In this document: positions 23,601 to 33,779 of the stretch, piece by piece | How the letters are laid out: every line of letters begins with the position of its first letter | Position numbering within the stretch: position 1 is the stretch's first letter | Source of the DNA: Sphaerolaimus hirsutus | Lineage: Eukaryota > Nematoda > Chromadorea > Monhysterida > Sphaerolaimidae | Direction of reading: 5' to 3' | Assembly (NCBI GenBank): GCA_964036195.1 | Contig: OZ038460.1 | Coordinates: forward strand, 4,343,504-4,407,503 | Length of the DNA stretch: 64,000 bases | Translations under genes and position numbers: made by a program | The notes under the pieces: model-generated | Told to the model about the DNA's origin: nothing | The model's database searches: none | Seen by the model: only the letters and a program-made list of their open reading frames with translations

Positions 23601-23655
23601 GATGCACGGCAGCCGCAGGGGCGTCTCGTCCTGCTGCCCAGCCGCTCTGAGCAGC
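8617..23655 (-). CDS. Two-psq-domain HTH DNA-binding protein, 3' seven exons
   Basis: Likely nuclear DNA-binding protein. Minus-strand exons in transcription order: 23655-23577, 23384-23297, 22897-22618, 22119-21908, 12142-11990, 11282-11171, 8734-8617 (stop TGA 8619-8617). Phases agree at every join (0,1,2,1,1,2), giving about 346 residues. The exon 22119-21908 carries psq motif 1: RGTYRRYDACTLRAA, then MSNKQAARAYNVPASTLQYR. Motif 2 is split: RGRYRRYGPLALKQAV in 11282-11171 and AARSYNVPRATIQYRL in 8734-8617, joined through an ATG codon made across the intron. The protein ends soon after motif 2 in a basic stretch (FARKKQRHYG) and FEVP. Between the motifs is a Gly/Ser-rich linker; before motif 1 is a Pro/Gly/Met-rich segment (MWPDLSDTTGLADMF). 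Two psq motifs recall Mblk-1/E93 and LCOR relatives or other Pipsqueak proteins, but I cannot assign orthology. The 5' exons were not found. One intron is entirely a mobile element. Confidence 0.8.
8774..8982. mobile_element. GGGACC-word hAT-like element in psq intron
   Basis: Ends TACGGTTCAAACG and CGTTTGAAACCTA, with GTTTGAAC directly on both sides (8766-8773 and 8983-8990), an 8-bp target duplication. Interior is GGGACCGGGACC words. It lies 40 bp upstream (in transcript sense) of the last psq exon. Confidence 0.8.
9151..11100. mobile_element. Large inverted-repeat element with GAGTTTCCGTG words, containing a nested element
   Basis: Left end GGCAACGATGG, right end CCATCGTTGTC, each bordered by CCAAG. 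Arms consist of repeated ACTCAAGTTTTTT (9295-9415) and GAGTTTCCGTGTTT (10950-11065) words. The centre is interrupted by the 9649-10734 element. Both lie in the intron that splits psq motif 2. Confidence 0.65.
9649..10734. mobile_element. Nested element with AAATCTC words and perfect 8-bp duplication
   Basis: Ends TAGCATTGAAAAAA and TTTTTTTCAATGCTA; ATCACAGT flanks on both sides (9641-9648, 10735-10742). Outer arms are AAAATCTCAGA words. No transposase frame inside. Confidence 0.8.
11700..11905 (+). repeat. Minisatellite with an inverted start
   Basis: About three direct copies of a ~38-bp unit (TCTAGATGTGTGATGGGTAG plus TACTAGATGTTTGCCGGG) preceded by TTAGATGTGTGATGGGCTTA copies, and their inverted version CACACATCTAAGCCCATCAC at 11705-11740. 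It lies in the psq intron just 3' of exon 11990-12142. Confidence 0.85.
13220..13826. mobile_element. hAT-like element with TTTACG/TACGCG words
   Basis: Ends CAGAGTTGTTAAAAGG and AATTCTAACAACTCTG; perfect 8-bp duplication AAGATCAC at 13212-13219 and 13827-13834. Arms are AAATACGCGTACGCGAGTAC-like words. The host sequence around it, ending CGAATGCTA near 13853, is itself an AAATCTC-type element. Confidence 0.85.
14052..14293. repeat. 242-bp dispersed repeat, copy 1
   Basis: Starts TTACTTTACACCTTGCACGC, ends GTACGCCGAGTATATTT; nearly identical to 50212-50453 over its whole length. A diverged relative of the right half is at about 25140-25225. Imperfect inverted halves (GGAAGTGCGCCAATG / CATTGGCACGCTTCC) suggest a miniature element. 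Confidence 0.8.
14381..14896. mobile_element. hAT-like element with TTTACG words, second copy
   Basis: Ends CATAGTCGTTAAAACG and TTTCAACAACTCTG; AGCTGAAG (14373-14380) and AGCTGCAG (14897-14904) are a 7/8 target duplication. Same family as 13220-13826. Confidence 0.75.
15158..16342. mobile_element. Inverted-repeat element with ends CAAGGTGCGGC
   Basis: Left end CAAGGTGCGGCTATTTAGAC and right end TTGCCGCACCCTG are inverted for about 65 bp, including ATTTTGAATAACTTGACACT and its complement. It contains the 15529-16180 element. Confidence 0.75.
15529..16180. mobile_element. AATTGAGGCGTC element, copy 1 (nested)
   Basis: Ends AATTGAGGCGTCCAATTC and GAATTAGACGCCTCAATT. Arms are built of AAAGTCGACAAGTCC. 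The second copy is at 40518-41137 in the opposite orientation. Confidence 0.8.
16386..16550. mobile_element. CACACGCTAGTTGACATCG inverted-repeat element
   Basis: GGCCCTACACACGCTAGTTG and CTAGCGTGTGTGTAGATC ends, near-palindromic over 165 bp; same family as 35028-35194. Confidence 0.85.
17430..18440. mobile_element. TA-type CCGTATATCC element with nested hAT-like copy
   Basis: Left end CCGTATATCCTCGAATAAGC; right arm GAGGGGGGTCTTATTCGAGG then ATATCCG. Arms are GGGGGAGTTATTCGAGG words. Interrupted by 17653-18209. Confidence 0.65.
17653..18209. mobile_element. hAT-like element with TTTACG words, third copy
   Basis: Ends CAGAGTTGTTAGAATTACTG and ATTTTAACAACTGTG; duplications GTATACAC (17645-17652) and GGATACAC (18210-18217), 7 of 8 equal. 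Confidence 0.8.
18872..19401. repeat. 530-bp near-perfect palindrome
   Basis: GGGAATTAGAGCTCAGCGTC runs inward to a centre at about 19137 (GCTGCTTGCAATAG) and the same sequence returns inverted to GACGCTGAGCTCTAATTCC. It is rich in TTTCACGTCA words. Few mismatches and a tiny loop indicate a young foldback element. No coding frame. Confidence 0.9.
19715..20105. mobile_element. TA-type CCGTATTTCC element
   Basis: TA-flanked ends CCGTATTTCCTCGAAATACC and TATCGAGGAAATATGG; arms of GGGGGTATTTCGAGG words; centre contains TCATTTACATTCTCTATACA. Confidence 0.85.
20560..20660. repeat. ATAGAACGGC-word repeat
   Basis: Words AATAGAACAGCACCAATAGA and AATAGAACGGTGCTC recur at 57340-57420. A small degenerate element; boundaries are not clear. 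Confidence 0.5.
21405..21778. mobile_element. TA-type CCGTATTTCC element next to the psq motif 1 exon
   Basis: Ends CCGTATTTCCTCGAAATGCC and TTCGAAAAAATACGG followed by TA. Lies 130 bp downstream (transcript sense) of the donor at 21908. Confidence 0.75.
23060..23264. mobile_element. AGTTGACACATG / CTAGTGTGCTGGCC element in psq intron
   Basis: Arms TGTCAACTCAGATTTCGGC and GCCGAAACCCGAGTCGACAC are inverted. It ends 33 bp before exon 23297-23384 and fills much of the intron. A relative is at 43585-43795. Confidence 0.7.
23385..23576 (-). mobile_element. Introner-like inverted-repeat element forming an entire intron
   Basis: On the minus strand the upstream exon ends GTGGCCGCCCAG, then GTGCCAGTCCC begins the element; the element ends GGGACTGCCCCCAG and the next exon starts GCGCAGG. 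The interior is the inverted GACCCTGTAAAATG / CATTTTACAGGGTC arms seen in other copies. Removing exactly 192 bp joins the two exons in phase 0 (VAAQ to AQADL). The left end supplies GT and the right end supplies YAG. No clear target duplication was found beyond a possible 3-bp GCG. Confidence 0.75.
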
Positions 23656-25305
23656 CTGTGAATTGATGTATTGTTTGGATTACTGTGGATGGTGGATTGT
23701 TTTGGGCATTTGTGGGTTTAGGTGTACTACAGGTTGTTTCAGAGAAGTTCGGACTTTTTCGTCAGCGGGATAAAACCGATACGAACATCGAATCTCAATA
23801 TATTTTATGAATAGGTAATGAATAAAAATTATTCATATTTTTAGTAAGAAAACATTTTTTATGGGATGATTTAGAAGACGGTATTTAACACATCACTATT
23901 CATTAAATTCATTAAATATCGCAACATTCTGCGGACTGCCTACCACACAAAAACAGTTGACTAAGGCAGCGTTACAGCGTTTTTTCAAATTCTATTGTGC
24001 CGAAAGTCTCCAGGGTCACTGAAACCGTTTACATTAGTTTTTTTAATTGAAGATTATTTTTGCCACCCTAAAGAACTCGACACAGATTTAATTAATGTTA
24101 CCGTAAATTAACGCACCAATGTGAGCGGGCAGCGGCGCCCACAAAATTGTAGACCACCACCATTTGGAAAATGATGCTATTGCGAAAATAGCTATTAGGA
24201 AAATTAGGACATACTACGATTGTCAGGTATTTATAGCCAATCAGATAATTTCACGCATTTCTTGTTATAAATCATGCTTATAAGCTTGCAGGTTCAAGGC
24301 AACTTCAATTTAAATAACAGATAGACCTAGGTATTTAAAATGGCTCCCAAGGGGGGTTAGACAAAAGAAATATGAACTTTATGGATAGAGTGAAAGGGGC
24401 CCACTCATGTTGAGAAACGTCACTTGTCAATTTAGATTACTGTATTTATGGAGTCTAATTCTAAATGTTCATTGGTCGAAAATTGACAAGTTGAGCTGGG
24501 CCTCGGCAGTCGGCCTCTTTTTGAAGCATCAAGTTTTGTCAAAAAAATCCGGCAAAAAGTTGCCAGGTCCATTGGAATTTGTTCAAAAGTCAACGAATCC
24601 ACAAGTATTTTTTTGGTAAAAACAGCAAGAAATGTGATTTAGGTATTTTATCTACGTTGGACACTGTCCATAATTGAAGTGTCTTTCCTAACTAGGAACA
24701 AAAAGACAGGTAGTAATGGACAAGAAGAAATGTTTCCATTTCATGTGCACTCTAGGGCCAGGGAAATTGGAAAGTGAAGGAAAATGAAACCCAATTGAAT
24801 GTACCTATGTAAGTCCATTTGTTTATTGGACTTATGGTCAAGATAATTTTGCATCTATTGCAATGCTCTTTTCAATGAGACGGCCACTGCCCTCACATAA
24901 ATATAAGAATATAAAGAAAATTGTCACCTGCCAAAAATTTGTCACTTAAAAAATGGCTCCAACAGTTATAATATCAGTGAGCAGGCATTGCATGCATCAG
25001 TTTCAGAAAATAGAACTTTTACCTTTAAACACAATTTGCACAAAATCTATTTGTTGGAACCACTGACTTTTAAAATCGATGCCATTTGTAAAATTTACAC
25101 ATTTGAATTTACAAGTTTGTCATTTTTAAAAATCTTTTTACAAAAATCTCATGCTTTAATTATCATTGGCATGCTTCCAACGTGAAACATAAATAACCGT
25201 GCGTGCAGACAGTATCATTTCACTCTATACTATGTCAGTATACTACACATTTAGGAAGAAGTAACACAATGGAAGCCAGACAGTTGATTCGCCAGCCAGT
25301 GTAAC

Positions 25306-25598
25306 AAGCATTCCAAAAATGGGTGATTTTTGGAAAATATAATCTCAAAAAATCTCTCAAAATAAAAATATAGTAAAAACACTCTCAAAAACGCTGGAAA
25401 AAGACAAATATTTTAATTTGAGAGATTTTCTGATTTTTTAAAAAGCTCAGAAGGTTGCTTGAAGCAAAAAATATACCTAATTAAATATGTCTGGAGAATC
25501 CGACAAAAACATAAATATTGAGGTATGTAAAAATATACGATTTTTTTTACTCCCGAATATTTTTAAAAAAAAATCTCTCACAGATTTCTGGAATGCTA
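25306..25598. mobile_element. AAATCTC-word hAT-like element
   Basis: Ends AAGCATTCCAAAAAT and TTTCTGGAATGCTA; duplications AGTGTAAC (25298-25305) and ACTGTAAC (25599-25606), 7 of 8 equal. Confidence 0.7.
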
Positions 25599-26208
25599 AC
25601 TGTAACCCACAGTTCCAACATGTTCAATGGCGTGACCTGTCAATTTGGATTACTGTATTTGTTAGGTATTTATACAAATCAGTAATTAAGTGAAGATCAG
25701 AATGAAAAATAAAAAATGAATGATCATAATCAATGAAAAGTAATAAAAAATAAAAAAATTGATTAAAAGCGACTAACCCGCGTGGGCATGATGACGGGTC
25801 CATGGTATTTTAGAAAATTCTTTTGGAATGGGAATTTTTTATTAGTGTAGGGTTTGAGTTTGGTGCTGGTGAATTAGTCACGCAATTTTATCTCTAACCG
25901 ATTGTTTTTAGGTCTTTTTCTTTTTTATCATGATTAGGTCGCGTCGCAGCAGGTTGAAATCAGTTGAGCAATTTTAAAAAGCCTAAAAAACGAAGTTTTT
26001 GAAGACTGGGGAAAAACGGACTGGTGTGAAATATTTCAAAAATTTCTCTGATATGTCAGAAATTGAAATAAATACTTTTTACGTCCTCTGTAAGCTGTAG
26101 AATTCGGACACACAAACCAAACATTAATACAAAATATCTTCATTACCAGTCCAAAATTGACCGATGGTCAGCTGACCACAAATCAACCACGATCACACAA
26201 ATCCCAGA

Positions 26209-26431
26209 CCCTTTCAAGTGTACAGTAAAGTGTCATCTGTCATGTAAAATGTCATGCAAAGTGTCAATTGTCATGACAAATGTAAAGTATAGATTTAAAT
26301 TTTCAGTAAATGTTCATGCAAAGTTCAGTAATAAATTGTTTTATTAAATTGTCTTGTTTGTTTTGATTGACATTTTACATGACATTTGACACTTTACTTT
26401 ACACTTTACAGGGTCTGAAACTGGCCCCCGG
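26209..26431. mobile_element. CAGGTGCCAGT-family element
   Basis: AATCCCAGACCCTTTCAAG at the left, TTACAGGGTCTGAAACTGGC at the right, arms of AAAGTGTCAT and AAATGTCATG words. Confidence 0.7.
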
Positions 26432-26459
26432 AAAAGGGTCACAAACATGGGGGCAGGCC

Positions 26460-26803
26460 TATTACGCACAAATGCCCATTACGCACATTTTCCCGTTTTT
26501 TCACTTGACACTTTTTCAGATATGAGTGAAGTGAAAAAAGTTGCACAATGACATTAGTGAATTTTTTTCACTTCACTCATATCTCAAAATCACTTGAAAG
26601 AGTGTCAAGTGAAAAAATGGTCAAAAATAGCCATTTTTCACAGTTTATACACTTGACACTTTTTCAAGTGATTTTGAGATATGAGTAAAGTGAAAAAAGT
26701 CATTGCACAACTTTTTTTCACTTCACTCATATCTGAAAATCACTTGAAAGGTGTGAAGTGAAAGAACGGGAAAATGTGCGTAATGGGCATTTGTGCGTAC
26801 TAG
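26460..26803. mobile_element. Foldback element with internal double palindrome
   Basis: Outer ends TTACGCACAAATGCCCATTA and TAATGGGCATTTGTGCGTA. Inside, TTTTTTCACTTGACACTTTT and TCAGATATGAGTGAAGTGAA occur four times in alternating orientation, so several hairpins are possible. Confidence 0.85.
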
Positions 26804-26884
26804 TGCACCGCCACAAACATGCACAAAGCTGCACACTGGCATATTGGCAGTGAGTGACACAACAAATTGCAAATCAATGTCAGT

Positions 26885-27331
26885 AATGCTGCGATTACAG
26901 CTCGGGCATAAAATTGACCAGGCGTAAAATTGATTTTTGGGCCTAAAATTAATTACAGGTGAATGGATAAAGATATGGCATTGCAATTTCAGTCAAAGAA
27001 AGCGCACATGCAGATGTTGCTTGTGTCCAGACCTCATCAGTTTATTTTAATTGTACTAAAAGTTATGAATTTTGGCACAATTTTTTTTAATTTTACACCC
27101 TAATTTTATGCAACTTACAATGCATAATTGAAAAAATTGTGCTAAAATTCATAACTCCCAGTACAATCAAAATATATTCATTCGCTTTGGACACAAGAAA
27201 CGTCTGCATCTAAGCTTTCTTTCGACTGAAATAACAATGTTGTATCTTTATCCATTCATCTGTAATAAATTTATGCCCAAAATCAATTTTACGCCTGGTC
27301 AATTTTACACCCGTGCTGTAATCGCAGCATT
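26885..27331. mobile_element. GCTGCGATTACAGC element, copy 1
   Basis: Ends AATGCTGCGATTACAGC and GCTGTAATCGCAGCATT; arms GCGTAAAATTGA and GAATGGATAAAGATA are inverted. The second copy is at 38061-39319. Confidence 0.85.
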
Positions 27332-27411
27332 AGTGCAACTCTGTCAGTCACTCATTTAGCTGGTGAGGGTCAATCAAACGATCCCTGGCCCCAGATTTAA
27401 TTGGGCAGATT

Positions 27412-27632
27412 GCCGCTGCACACACTAGTTTACTAACGGAAAACCATGATTTTGGTAAACTCATTTTTTAGTTTCCTAGCGCATCTGAGTTTACCGGAAT
27501 TTGTTTTTTTCAATCTCCGTCAAATGTACTTGACGAACAGCTCATTTCGGTAAACTCGGATGCGTTCAGAAGCCAAAAATGAGTTTACCAAATTCTTAAT
27601 TTACCGTGAGGAAACTAGTGTGTGCAGCGCCA
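27412..27632. mobile_element. CACACACTAGTTTAC inverted-repeat element
   Basis: Ends GCCGCTGCACACACTAGTTT and AAACTAGTGTGTGCAGCGCC; arms TTTGGTAAACTCATTTT and its inverse. Terminal sequence matches 58213-58412 and 731-987 while the interior differs. Confidence 0.8.
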
Positions 27633-28159
27633 TTATCCCTGAGAGGGAGGACATGACAGGCGTGTCTGGCAATTCGAGATTTGATTGGGCAGGCATGCGC
27701 GCGCCGCCCGCCCGTCATGCCAGGCGCCTGACAGCCAGCTAAATTTTGCCGGGCATGCCCTCACAATTAAATCTCATTGTGCAATGTTCAGGCAAGTCAG
27801 GCACTCGTGAGGGCGTGCCATGCATGCGCGTCGGGCGTGTCAGGCGCCTGGCATGCAGGGCGCAATTGAATCTCGTTTTACAAAATTTTGCCTGGCGTGC
27901 ATGACGGGCGTGTCAGGTGCCGGGCGCGGAGGGCAGAAATCTGTCTGCCCAATTAAATCTGGGGCCTGGCCTTGACCACTCCCAGACCACTCCCTGACCA
28001 CTCCCAGACTCTGTAAAATGATCTGTAAAATGTCAAATGTCCAGCAGAGTGTCAAAGTGGAGAAATTGTCAAACAGGCAGAAACGAAACGTTTACAAAGA
28101 ATTTTACATGGCAGTGAGCATCGCGATGGCTATTTGCCTACAGGGTATAGAGTGACAGC

Positions 28160-28387
28160 TGGTGGCAATCCCAAGCCCTGTAAAGTGTAAAGTAAAGTGT
28201 CAAATGTAATCTCAAATGTAAAGTAAAGTGTCAAATGTAAAGTCAAATGCAAAGTAAAGTGTCAATTGTCATGCAAAGTTCAGTAATAAAATCTTTTCTT
28301 TTTTGTTTTGATTGACACTTTACTTTGCATTTGACTTTACATTTGACACTTTACTTTACACTTTACAGGGCTTGGGACTGCCCCCTG
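28160..28387. mobile_element. CAGGTGCCAGT-family element
   Basis: TGGTGGCAATCCCAAGCCCT to AGGGCTTGGGACTGCCCCCT; arms of AAAGTGTCAAATGTAAAGT words. Confidence 0.8.
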
Positions 28388-30428
28388 ATAGCACAACTGT
28401 AGATATGAGGGTTTTTAAGCAGCGAAGATATTGTGAAGGTCCCAATTTTGATCACCTGTTTTGACTGTTTCCTTGGTATTCATTCTTACCCATTTTTCAG
28501 GTACCTTTTCATCACTAGGCCACTGATTGGCCAGAGATGTGTTTGACCATTGTTACTGTGTATATATTATACCAACTGAATAATTTCTCATAGGTTGAAA
28601 TGTTAGTTTTTATTCTGAGGGGGGGGGGGTGTTATGAATGAACACATGAATGATGGGTTATTTACACTTGCAATGCCATTTATTGTTGTTGCACTTGCAA
28701 GTTTACTAAAGCAGTAAACTGAAAACTGAGTACTCATAAATCAGCATTGAATATATTTTTGTTAAATTTTGAGTCTGCTTCTTATCTCTAGTTGCCTTGA
28801 AAGTGTATTTGTGTCCATCATTGTTGAACGGCTGAAAGATTTCTTCAACAAATACAGTAATCCCAATTAACAGGCCAAGCCTGTGAACATAGGACGCTCC
28901 TTAATGAGAAAGTCATCCTTTTAACGTTCCATTGTCTCGTCTCCATCGGGACCCATTTTAAATGTGTATGTTTATCTATTACTTGCAGAGCTGATAGATT
29001 TCTATAGCAAAAATTACAAGCGCACAAGCACTTACGCCGCCTATGCCCATGAATGCATGGCTACGAATTGTCACGTGGGTGTGAAAGTGCACCGTTTGTT
29101 GGTTTAGATTACTGTATTTGATATAAATAGTTGCCGTGACCCAGACATGGGACCGATAATAATGATGCATGATTCAAATACCTCTTTTAATAATGCACAG
29201 GTATATAGTAAATCGCTCCTCCGGAGGGATAGATAGCTGACAAAATTGGGGCGGGGGTGGTTGGGGGGGGTTCGCGGGGTGCAATATATAGACTTTTCAA
29301 GGTATAGATCGAAAAAAAGAGAAAAAATCGGGTACGGTACTGTCGTCAGGATGCGAACCCTTTTCTTTTTTCTTTTTCTGCTTTTAAAATTCACCCTGAC
29401 AAGGATTGACGGCAATTGAAAGTCAATTTTGTTCTTCATATTTCGGCTCAATAATATTTGTCGATATGTTGTATTAATTATTCCAACTATTTTAAACTTA
29501 ATTGACAGAAACATTCAGAAACAGTTTTCAAAATACTTGCAATTTATTGTAGCTCCAGCCAGGTTTTCAACCAGGAAGCCTTCCATGCAGGAAATGGTAT
29601 AATTATCTAAAATAGACAGTGTTCAAAAAAATATTTAAATGTAAGCTGAGTCTGTGCAATGGTTGGGGCGAAATCAGCTTTGCGGTAAATATTTTCATCC
29701 TTGTATTTTTAGTTAATCTTAGATTACAGCTTTAATTACAGCTAAATCGTGTCGCGAAGTTCTATGACGTAATATTTGTCGCGTAGAAAGACACATAAAA
29801 GTCAATTTTCATCTGTTTTAACGTAATTAGTTTTGCTTTGAGGGTTAATTTTTGTTCCAGCGCAATTTTTCATTATACTTAAGATGGGCTTCATTGCAGC
29901 TACCTATTTGGCTGTAGAGTTGTTAAAATTACTGAACTTCTGCAACAGAGAGCGTACGGGTCAATACTTCGATATTTACCCATTCTCATAAAATACCCAC
30001 GCAAAAGACTTTATTTTTACTTAGTACCCGCGTAAAACAGCGCTAAATTATTCTTTTGCTGTCTGAGCATAAAGTTAGGCATTTTTGTTGGTAAAATACC
30101 AAGGTACCTACATAAAATGCATGTGCAAGTATTTTTCTGGCTGCTGTATGTATTTTGGGTATGAAATTGAGTACAAATTGAGTCTCAATTTGAGACTAAA
30201 CGAAAGAAAATAAATAATACAAGGTGCAATGTCGGTGGAGCTATCATATATGTCCTCATTCTAAGAACAGGAAAAATTTATCGTAAAACTACGGTAATTC
30301 GTATCCAACCGCTCCACCTAACTAAATATTTGGCCAATTTGGAACATGATGAAGATATTTTACCTATTTCTCCATAACCAATTACGGGAGACCTCCAAAA
30401 GGACGGCAGGTTTCATTTTTTTGCGATC

Positions 30429-30972
30429 CAGAGTTGTTAAAAGTACTGAACTTTTTTTAAAGTAAACGTAAACGTAACGTATTGTTATTTTACTCACACC
30501 TGAGCACAGAAAACGTGAAGTATTTTCTTTTTACTTTTACACTGCGTAAAATGTGAGTAAAATTCTTTTTTTTTCCAGAAAAAATGTAAAAATGAGTATT
30601 TTTTCCAGGGAAAACGTGAAAATGAGTATTTTTTCACAGAAAACTTGAAAGTGAGTATTTTTATCACAAAAATAACGTAAAAATCGGTGCTTTTTTCAAT
30701 TTTTACTCTGAAATACATCAAAGATGTGTTTTTTCTCTCCTGATAAGTATTTCTTAGAAAAATGTCCTATGTTTGTCACTTTCTGTCTGCCAAAATAAGA
30801 TTTTCTGTCCCCTTAACATACGTTTTCAAACTTACCAAACTTTTCAATACTTTCAAAAAGTACGCGAGTATGTGAGTACCAGTATTCTTTTCGTGACAAA
30901 CGTAAACGTATTTACGCAGTACGCGAGTATACGTATTTATCGAGCAAACGTAAATACATTATAACAACTATG
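30429..30972. mobile_element. hAT-like element with TTTACG words, fourth copy
   Basis: Ends CAGAGTTGTTAAAAGTACTG and ATTATAACAACTATG. No matching 8-bp flanks were found. Confidence 0.7.
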
Positions 30973-31189
30973 GTTGGAAGCCGACGAGAAATTTGGGGAA
31001 TTCACAAAACTAGTCAATATTGAATTACGTACCATATAAAAATTACGGTATATTATATTATCGATGTATAAGTATACATAAAGGTGTTTTGGGAATTCCA
31101 CATGCAGATTTTCACAACAAGTTAGGTATATTTATTTCGGTACCTATCTTGCATGTCTATCGAAGTACGCTATTTTTCACGGATAAATA

Positions 31190-32468
31190 CCGTATTACCT
31201 TCAATATAAGGTATACCACCAATATAAGGTACCCTCTAGTATAAGGTATACCTTTTGGCTTTTTTGAACGTGACGAAATAAATATAAGGCATACCTCCAG
31301 TATAAGGTATACCTCTATACAAGGCACAGCTGGCTGCGTGCCAAAATGCATAAAATCATAAAACCGTTGTCAAACATGGCGGACGCATTGAAAATGGTGC
31401 CGAATGGCACCCAGACGACTTTGTGCAACTTGTATTTAGCCTGGTTCACAATGTTGTTACATCCCAGTTTGGTAAAATGAATTGCGTTGTTTATCACTGT
31501 TGATAATATGTTTGCAAAATCTGGCGAAAACAACATAAGGTCTACCTCTAATATAAGGTACCCTCTAATATAAGGTATATCAAAACGCTGCAAAAAGCTG
31601 ACGAAATCAATATAGGGTATACCTTATATTGGAGGTATTCTAATTAGGGTTCAAACGGGACCGCGGTCCCGGTACATGGTTCGGCAAAAAGTCGGGACTG
31701 GGGCGGTCCCGGTCCCGGTCCCGGTCCCGACACCCCAGTCCCGGTCCCGGTCCCGGTCCCGACAATTGAAAAAGGCCAGTCCCGGTCCCGGTCCCGGTCC
31801 CGACCACCCAGTCCCGGTCCCGGTCCCGGTCCCGGAATTTTTCAGCGGTCCCGATAAGAAACATTGACCGGACTGGATCCAAATTTTGCCTTTTATATAT
31901 ACTTGTAAAATTCGAAAAAATATGCGCCAGTCGGCGCATTCTCATTCCGTCAACGAATTTTTGACGTTTTTTTTTGTGAGTTCCAAACATTCGCATTCAT
32001 GTTCGACATCAGAGAAGGCTGAAAAATTTATTTTCCTTCAGAAAGCACTGCGCCAGCTTATGTATCAATACTAACTGTCATAATTTTCGTGCATTACATC
32101 CTTTTTTGTGACTCAATTGAATTTTGTGACTTTTATTATATTTTTGATGACAATTTTGATTGAATGAAGTGTGAAAATCGTATGAAACTTCTGAAAATAA
32201 GCATTCAAATGGTTATCGGTCCCGATAGGGCTCAAAAGGGGGCTGTGGTCCTGGTACCTGGTTCGGCAAATCCTGGTCCCGGTCCGGATGCCCCAGTCCC
32301 GGTCCCGGTCCCGGTCCCGACAATTGAAAAATGCCAGTCCCGGTCCCGGTCCCGGTCCCGACCACCTAGTCCCGGTCCCGGTCCCGGTCCCGATAAGAAA
32401 AATTTCTGGTCCCGGTCCCGGTCCCGGTCCGAAAAACTGGTCCCGTTTGAACCCTAATTCTAATACGG
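31190..32468. mobile_element. TA-type CCGTATTACC element split by a nested element
   Basis: CCGTATTACCTTCAATATAA at the left, AATACGG before TA at the right; arms of AATATAAGGTATACC words. The 31644-32455 element interrupts it near its right end. Confidence 0.75.
31644..32455. mobile_element. GGTCCC-word hAT-like element
   Basis: Ends TTAGGGTTCAAACGGGACC and GGTCCCGTTTGAACCCT; flanks TATTCTAA and AATTCTAA (7/8). Two GGTCCC word arrays (31705-31845, 32270-32430) surround an AT-rich core, suggesting two fused copies. Confidence 0.85.
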
Positions 32469-33366
32469 TACTTTAGAATATCATTCAAACTTGAAATAAG
32501 CAAAGACTTTAGTGGACAATGCATATTTTTTTACCATTCTTCCTGCCCTTCGATCAGCCTTGAATAATTAAAAACGGTGCAACCATTTCAAATGGTTTGG
32601 ATCCGAACGTAATTTTGGTGAATTTTTGGCACTTTTCTTTATGTTTTCAGCACGCATGCACTTCTATTGGAGGATTTTTTGCGACGAACGTAAATATAGG
32701 TAAAAAAATAAAGAATGCAGCAAGAATATAAGGAAGATACAAAATACTTCTATACACAACTCAGTTGCAGTGAAAGATTAACTATGGATCAAATCAATTA
32801 GGTTACCCATTCATTCACATTTCACAACATGATAGCTTGAGACATTTTCTCAAACTTAGTAACCTAAACGTATAATATGACCCGAAAAACGTAACTTCTG
32901 GAACTTACCAAGTATTTACATAGACCGCAACAACCTTCCCGTCTAATTATCAGCGGATCGACGCTAATGAAATGCGGATAAGGCTGGTAAAACACGTTAA
33001 TACGAAACGTGAAAAAATGACGTTACCTTGGTCGAAAATTGTTTCCCGAAGAAAAAGCTTACATGGTGAGCTAGCGCTTCAAGACTTTTTTGGTTGACAT
33101 GCGCTTTATAGTATGAAATCGTGCAATTTGTAGTAGTTGATTGAATTTACTACAAAATTTCATCAAAATTGAAAAGGACATCCCAAAGTGCATAATACTG
33201 CACATTTATAGGAAGAAACGTCTGGCAACCTAACGTGTAACAAATCTTTCGATCTGGGTGAAATATTTACAATTGTTGTAAAATCGGCATAAAATTATCT
33301 CCTCAAACCAATAAGTAGGCACGTATTTTCAAAATGAACATCAATTCAAACGAAAAGTCTTACATA

Positions 33367-33779
33367 CCGTATTACCTCGAAATACCCCCAGGGGGTTAAT
33401 TTTTTCGCCAGCAAATTTTCAGGGGGTGGGGTTAATTCGAGGGGGCTTATTCGAGGGGGGTCTCTTTTTTCGCCAGTAATTTTCTCAAATAGTAAGTAGT
33501 AAAATCAAACATTTACATACCTAGATGTGTTTATAGACGTATATTACTGTATATACGCATAAACCCTGATGTAACGTCACTCAGACATCGGTTTCAAGGT
33601 ATGTTCTGCATCATACAGATCACAAACCACGGTATTTGTCATGTACATTCTCTTTACACTCAATTTTAGTGGGGTATTTCGAGGGGGGGCGGGGGATTAT
33701 TATTTCCTCAGCAAAATTTCAGGTGGGTATTTCGAGGGGGGTAAATTCAAGGGCGGGGGGGTAATTCGAGGTAATACGG
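33367..33779. mobile_element. TA-type CCGTATTACC element
   Basis: TA-flanked ends CCGTATTACCTCGAAATACC and GTAATTCGAGGTAATACGG; arms of GGGGGTATTTCGAGG words. Confidence 0.9.

Noticed and set aside
31640-32476. Pro-Gly/Arg-Ser repeat proteins (PVPVPV, SRSRSR, PGPGPG)
   Set aside because: Translations of the GGTCCC word arrays of a mobile element; no start or splice context.
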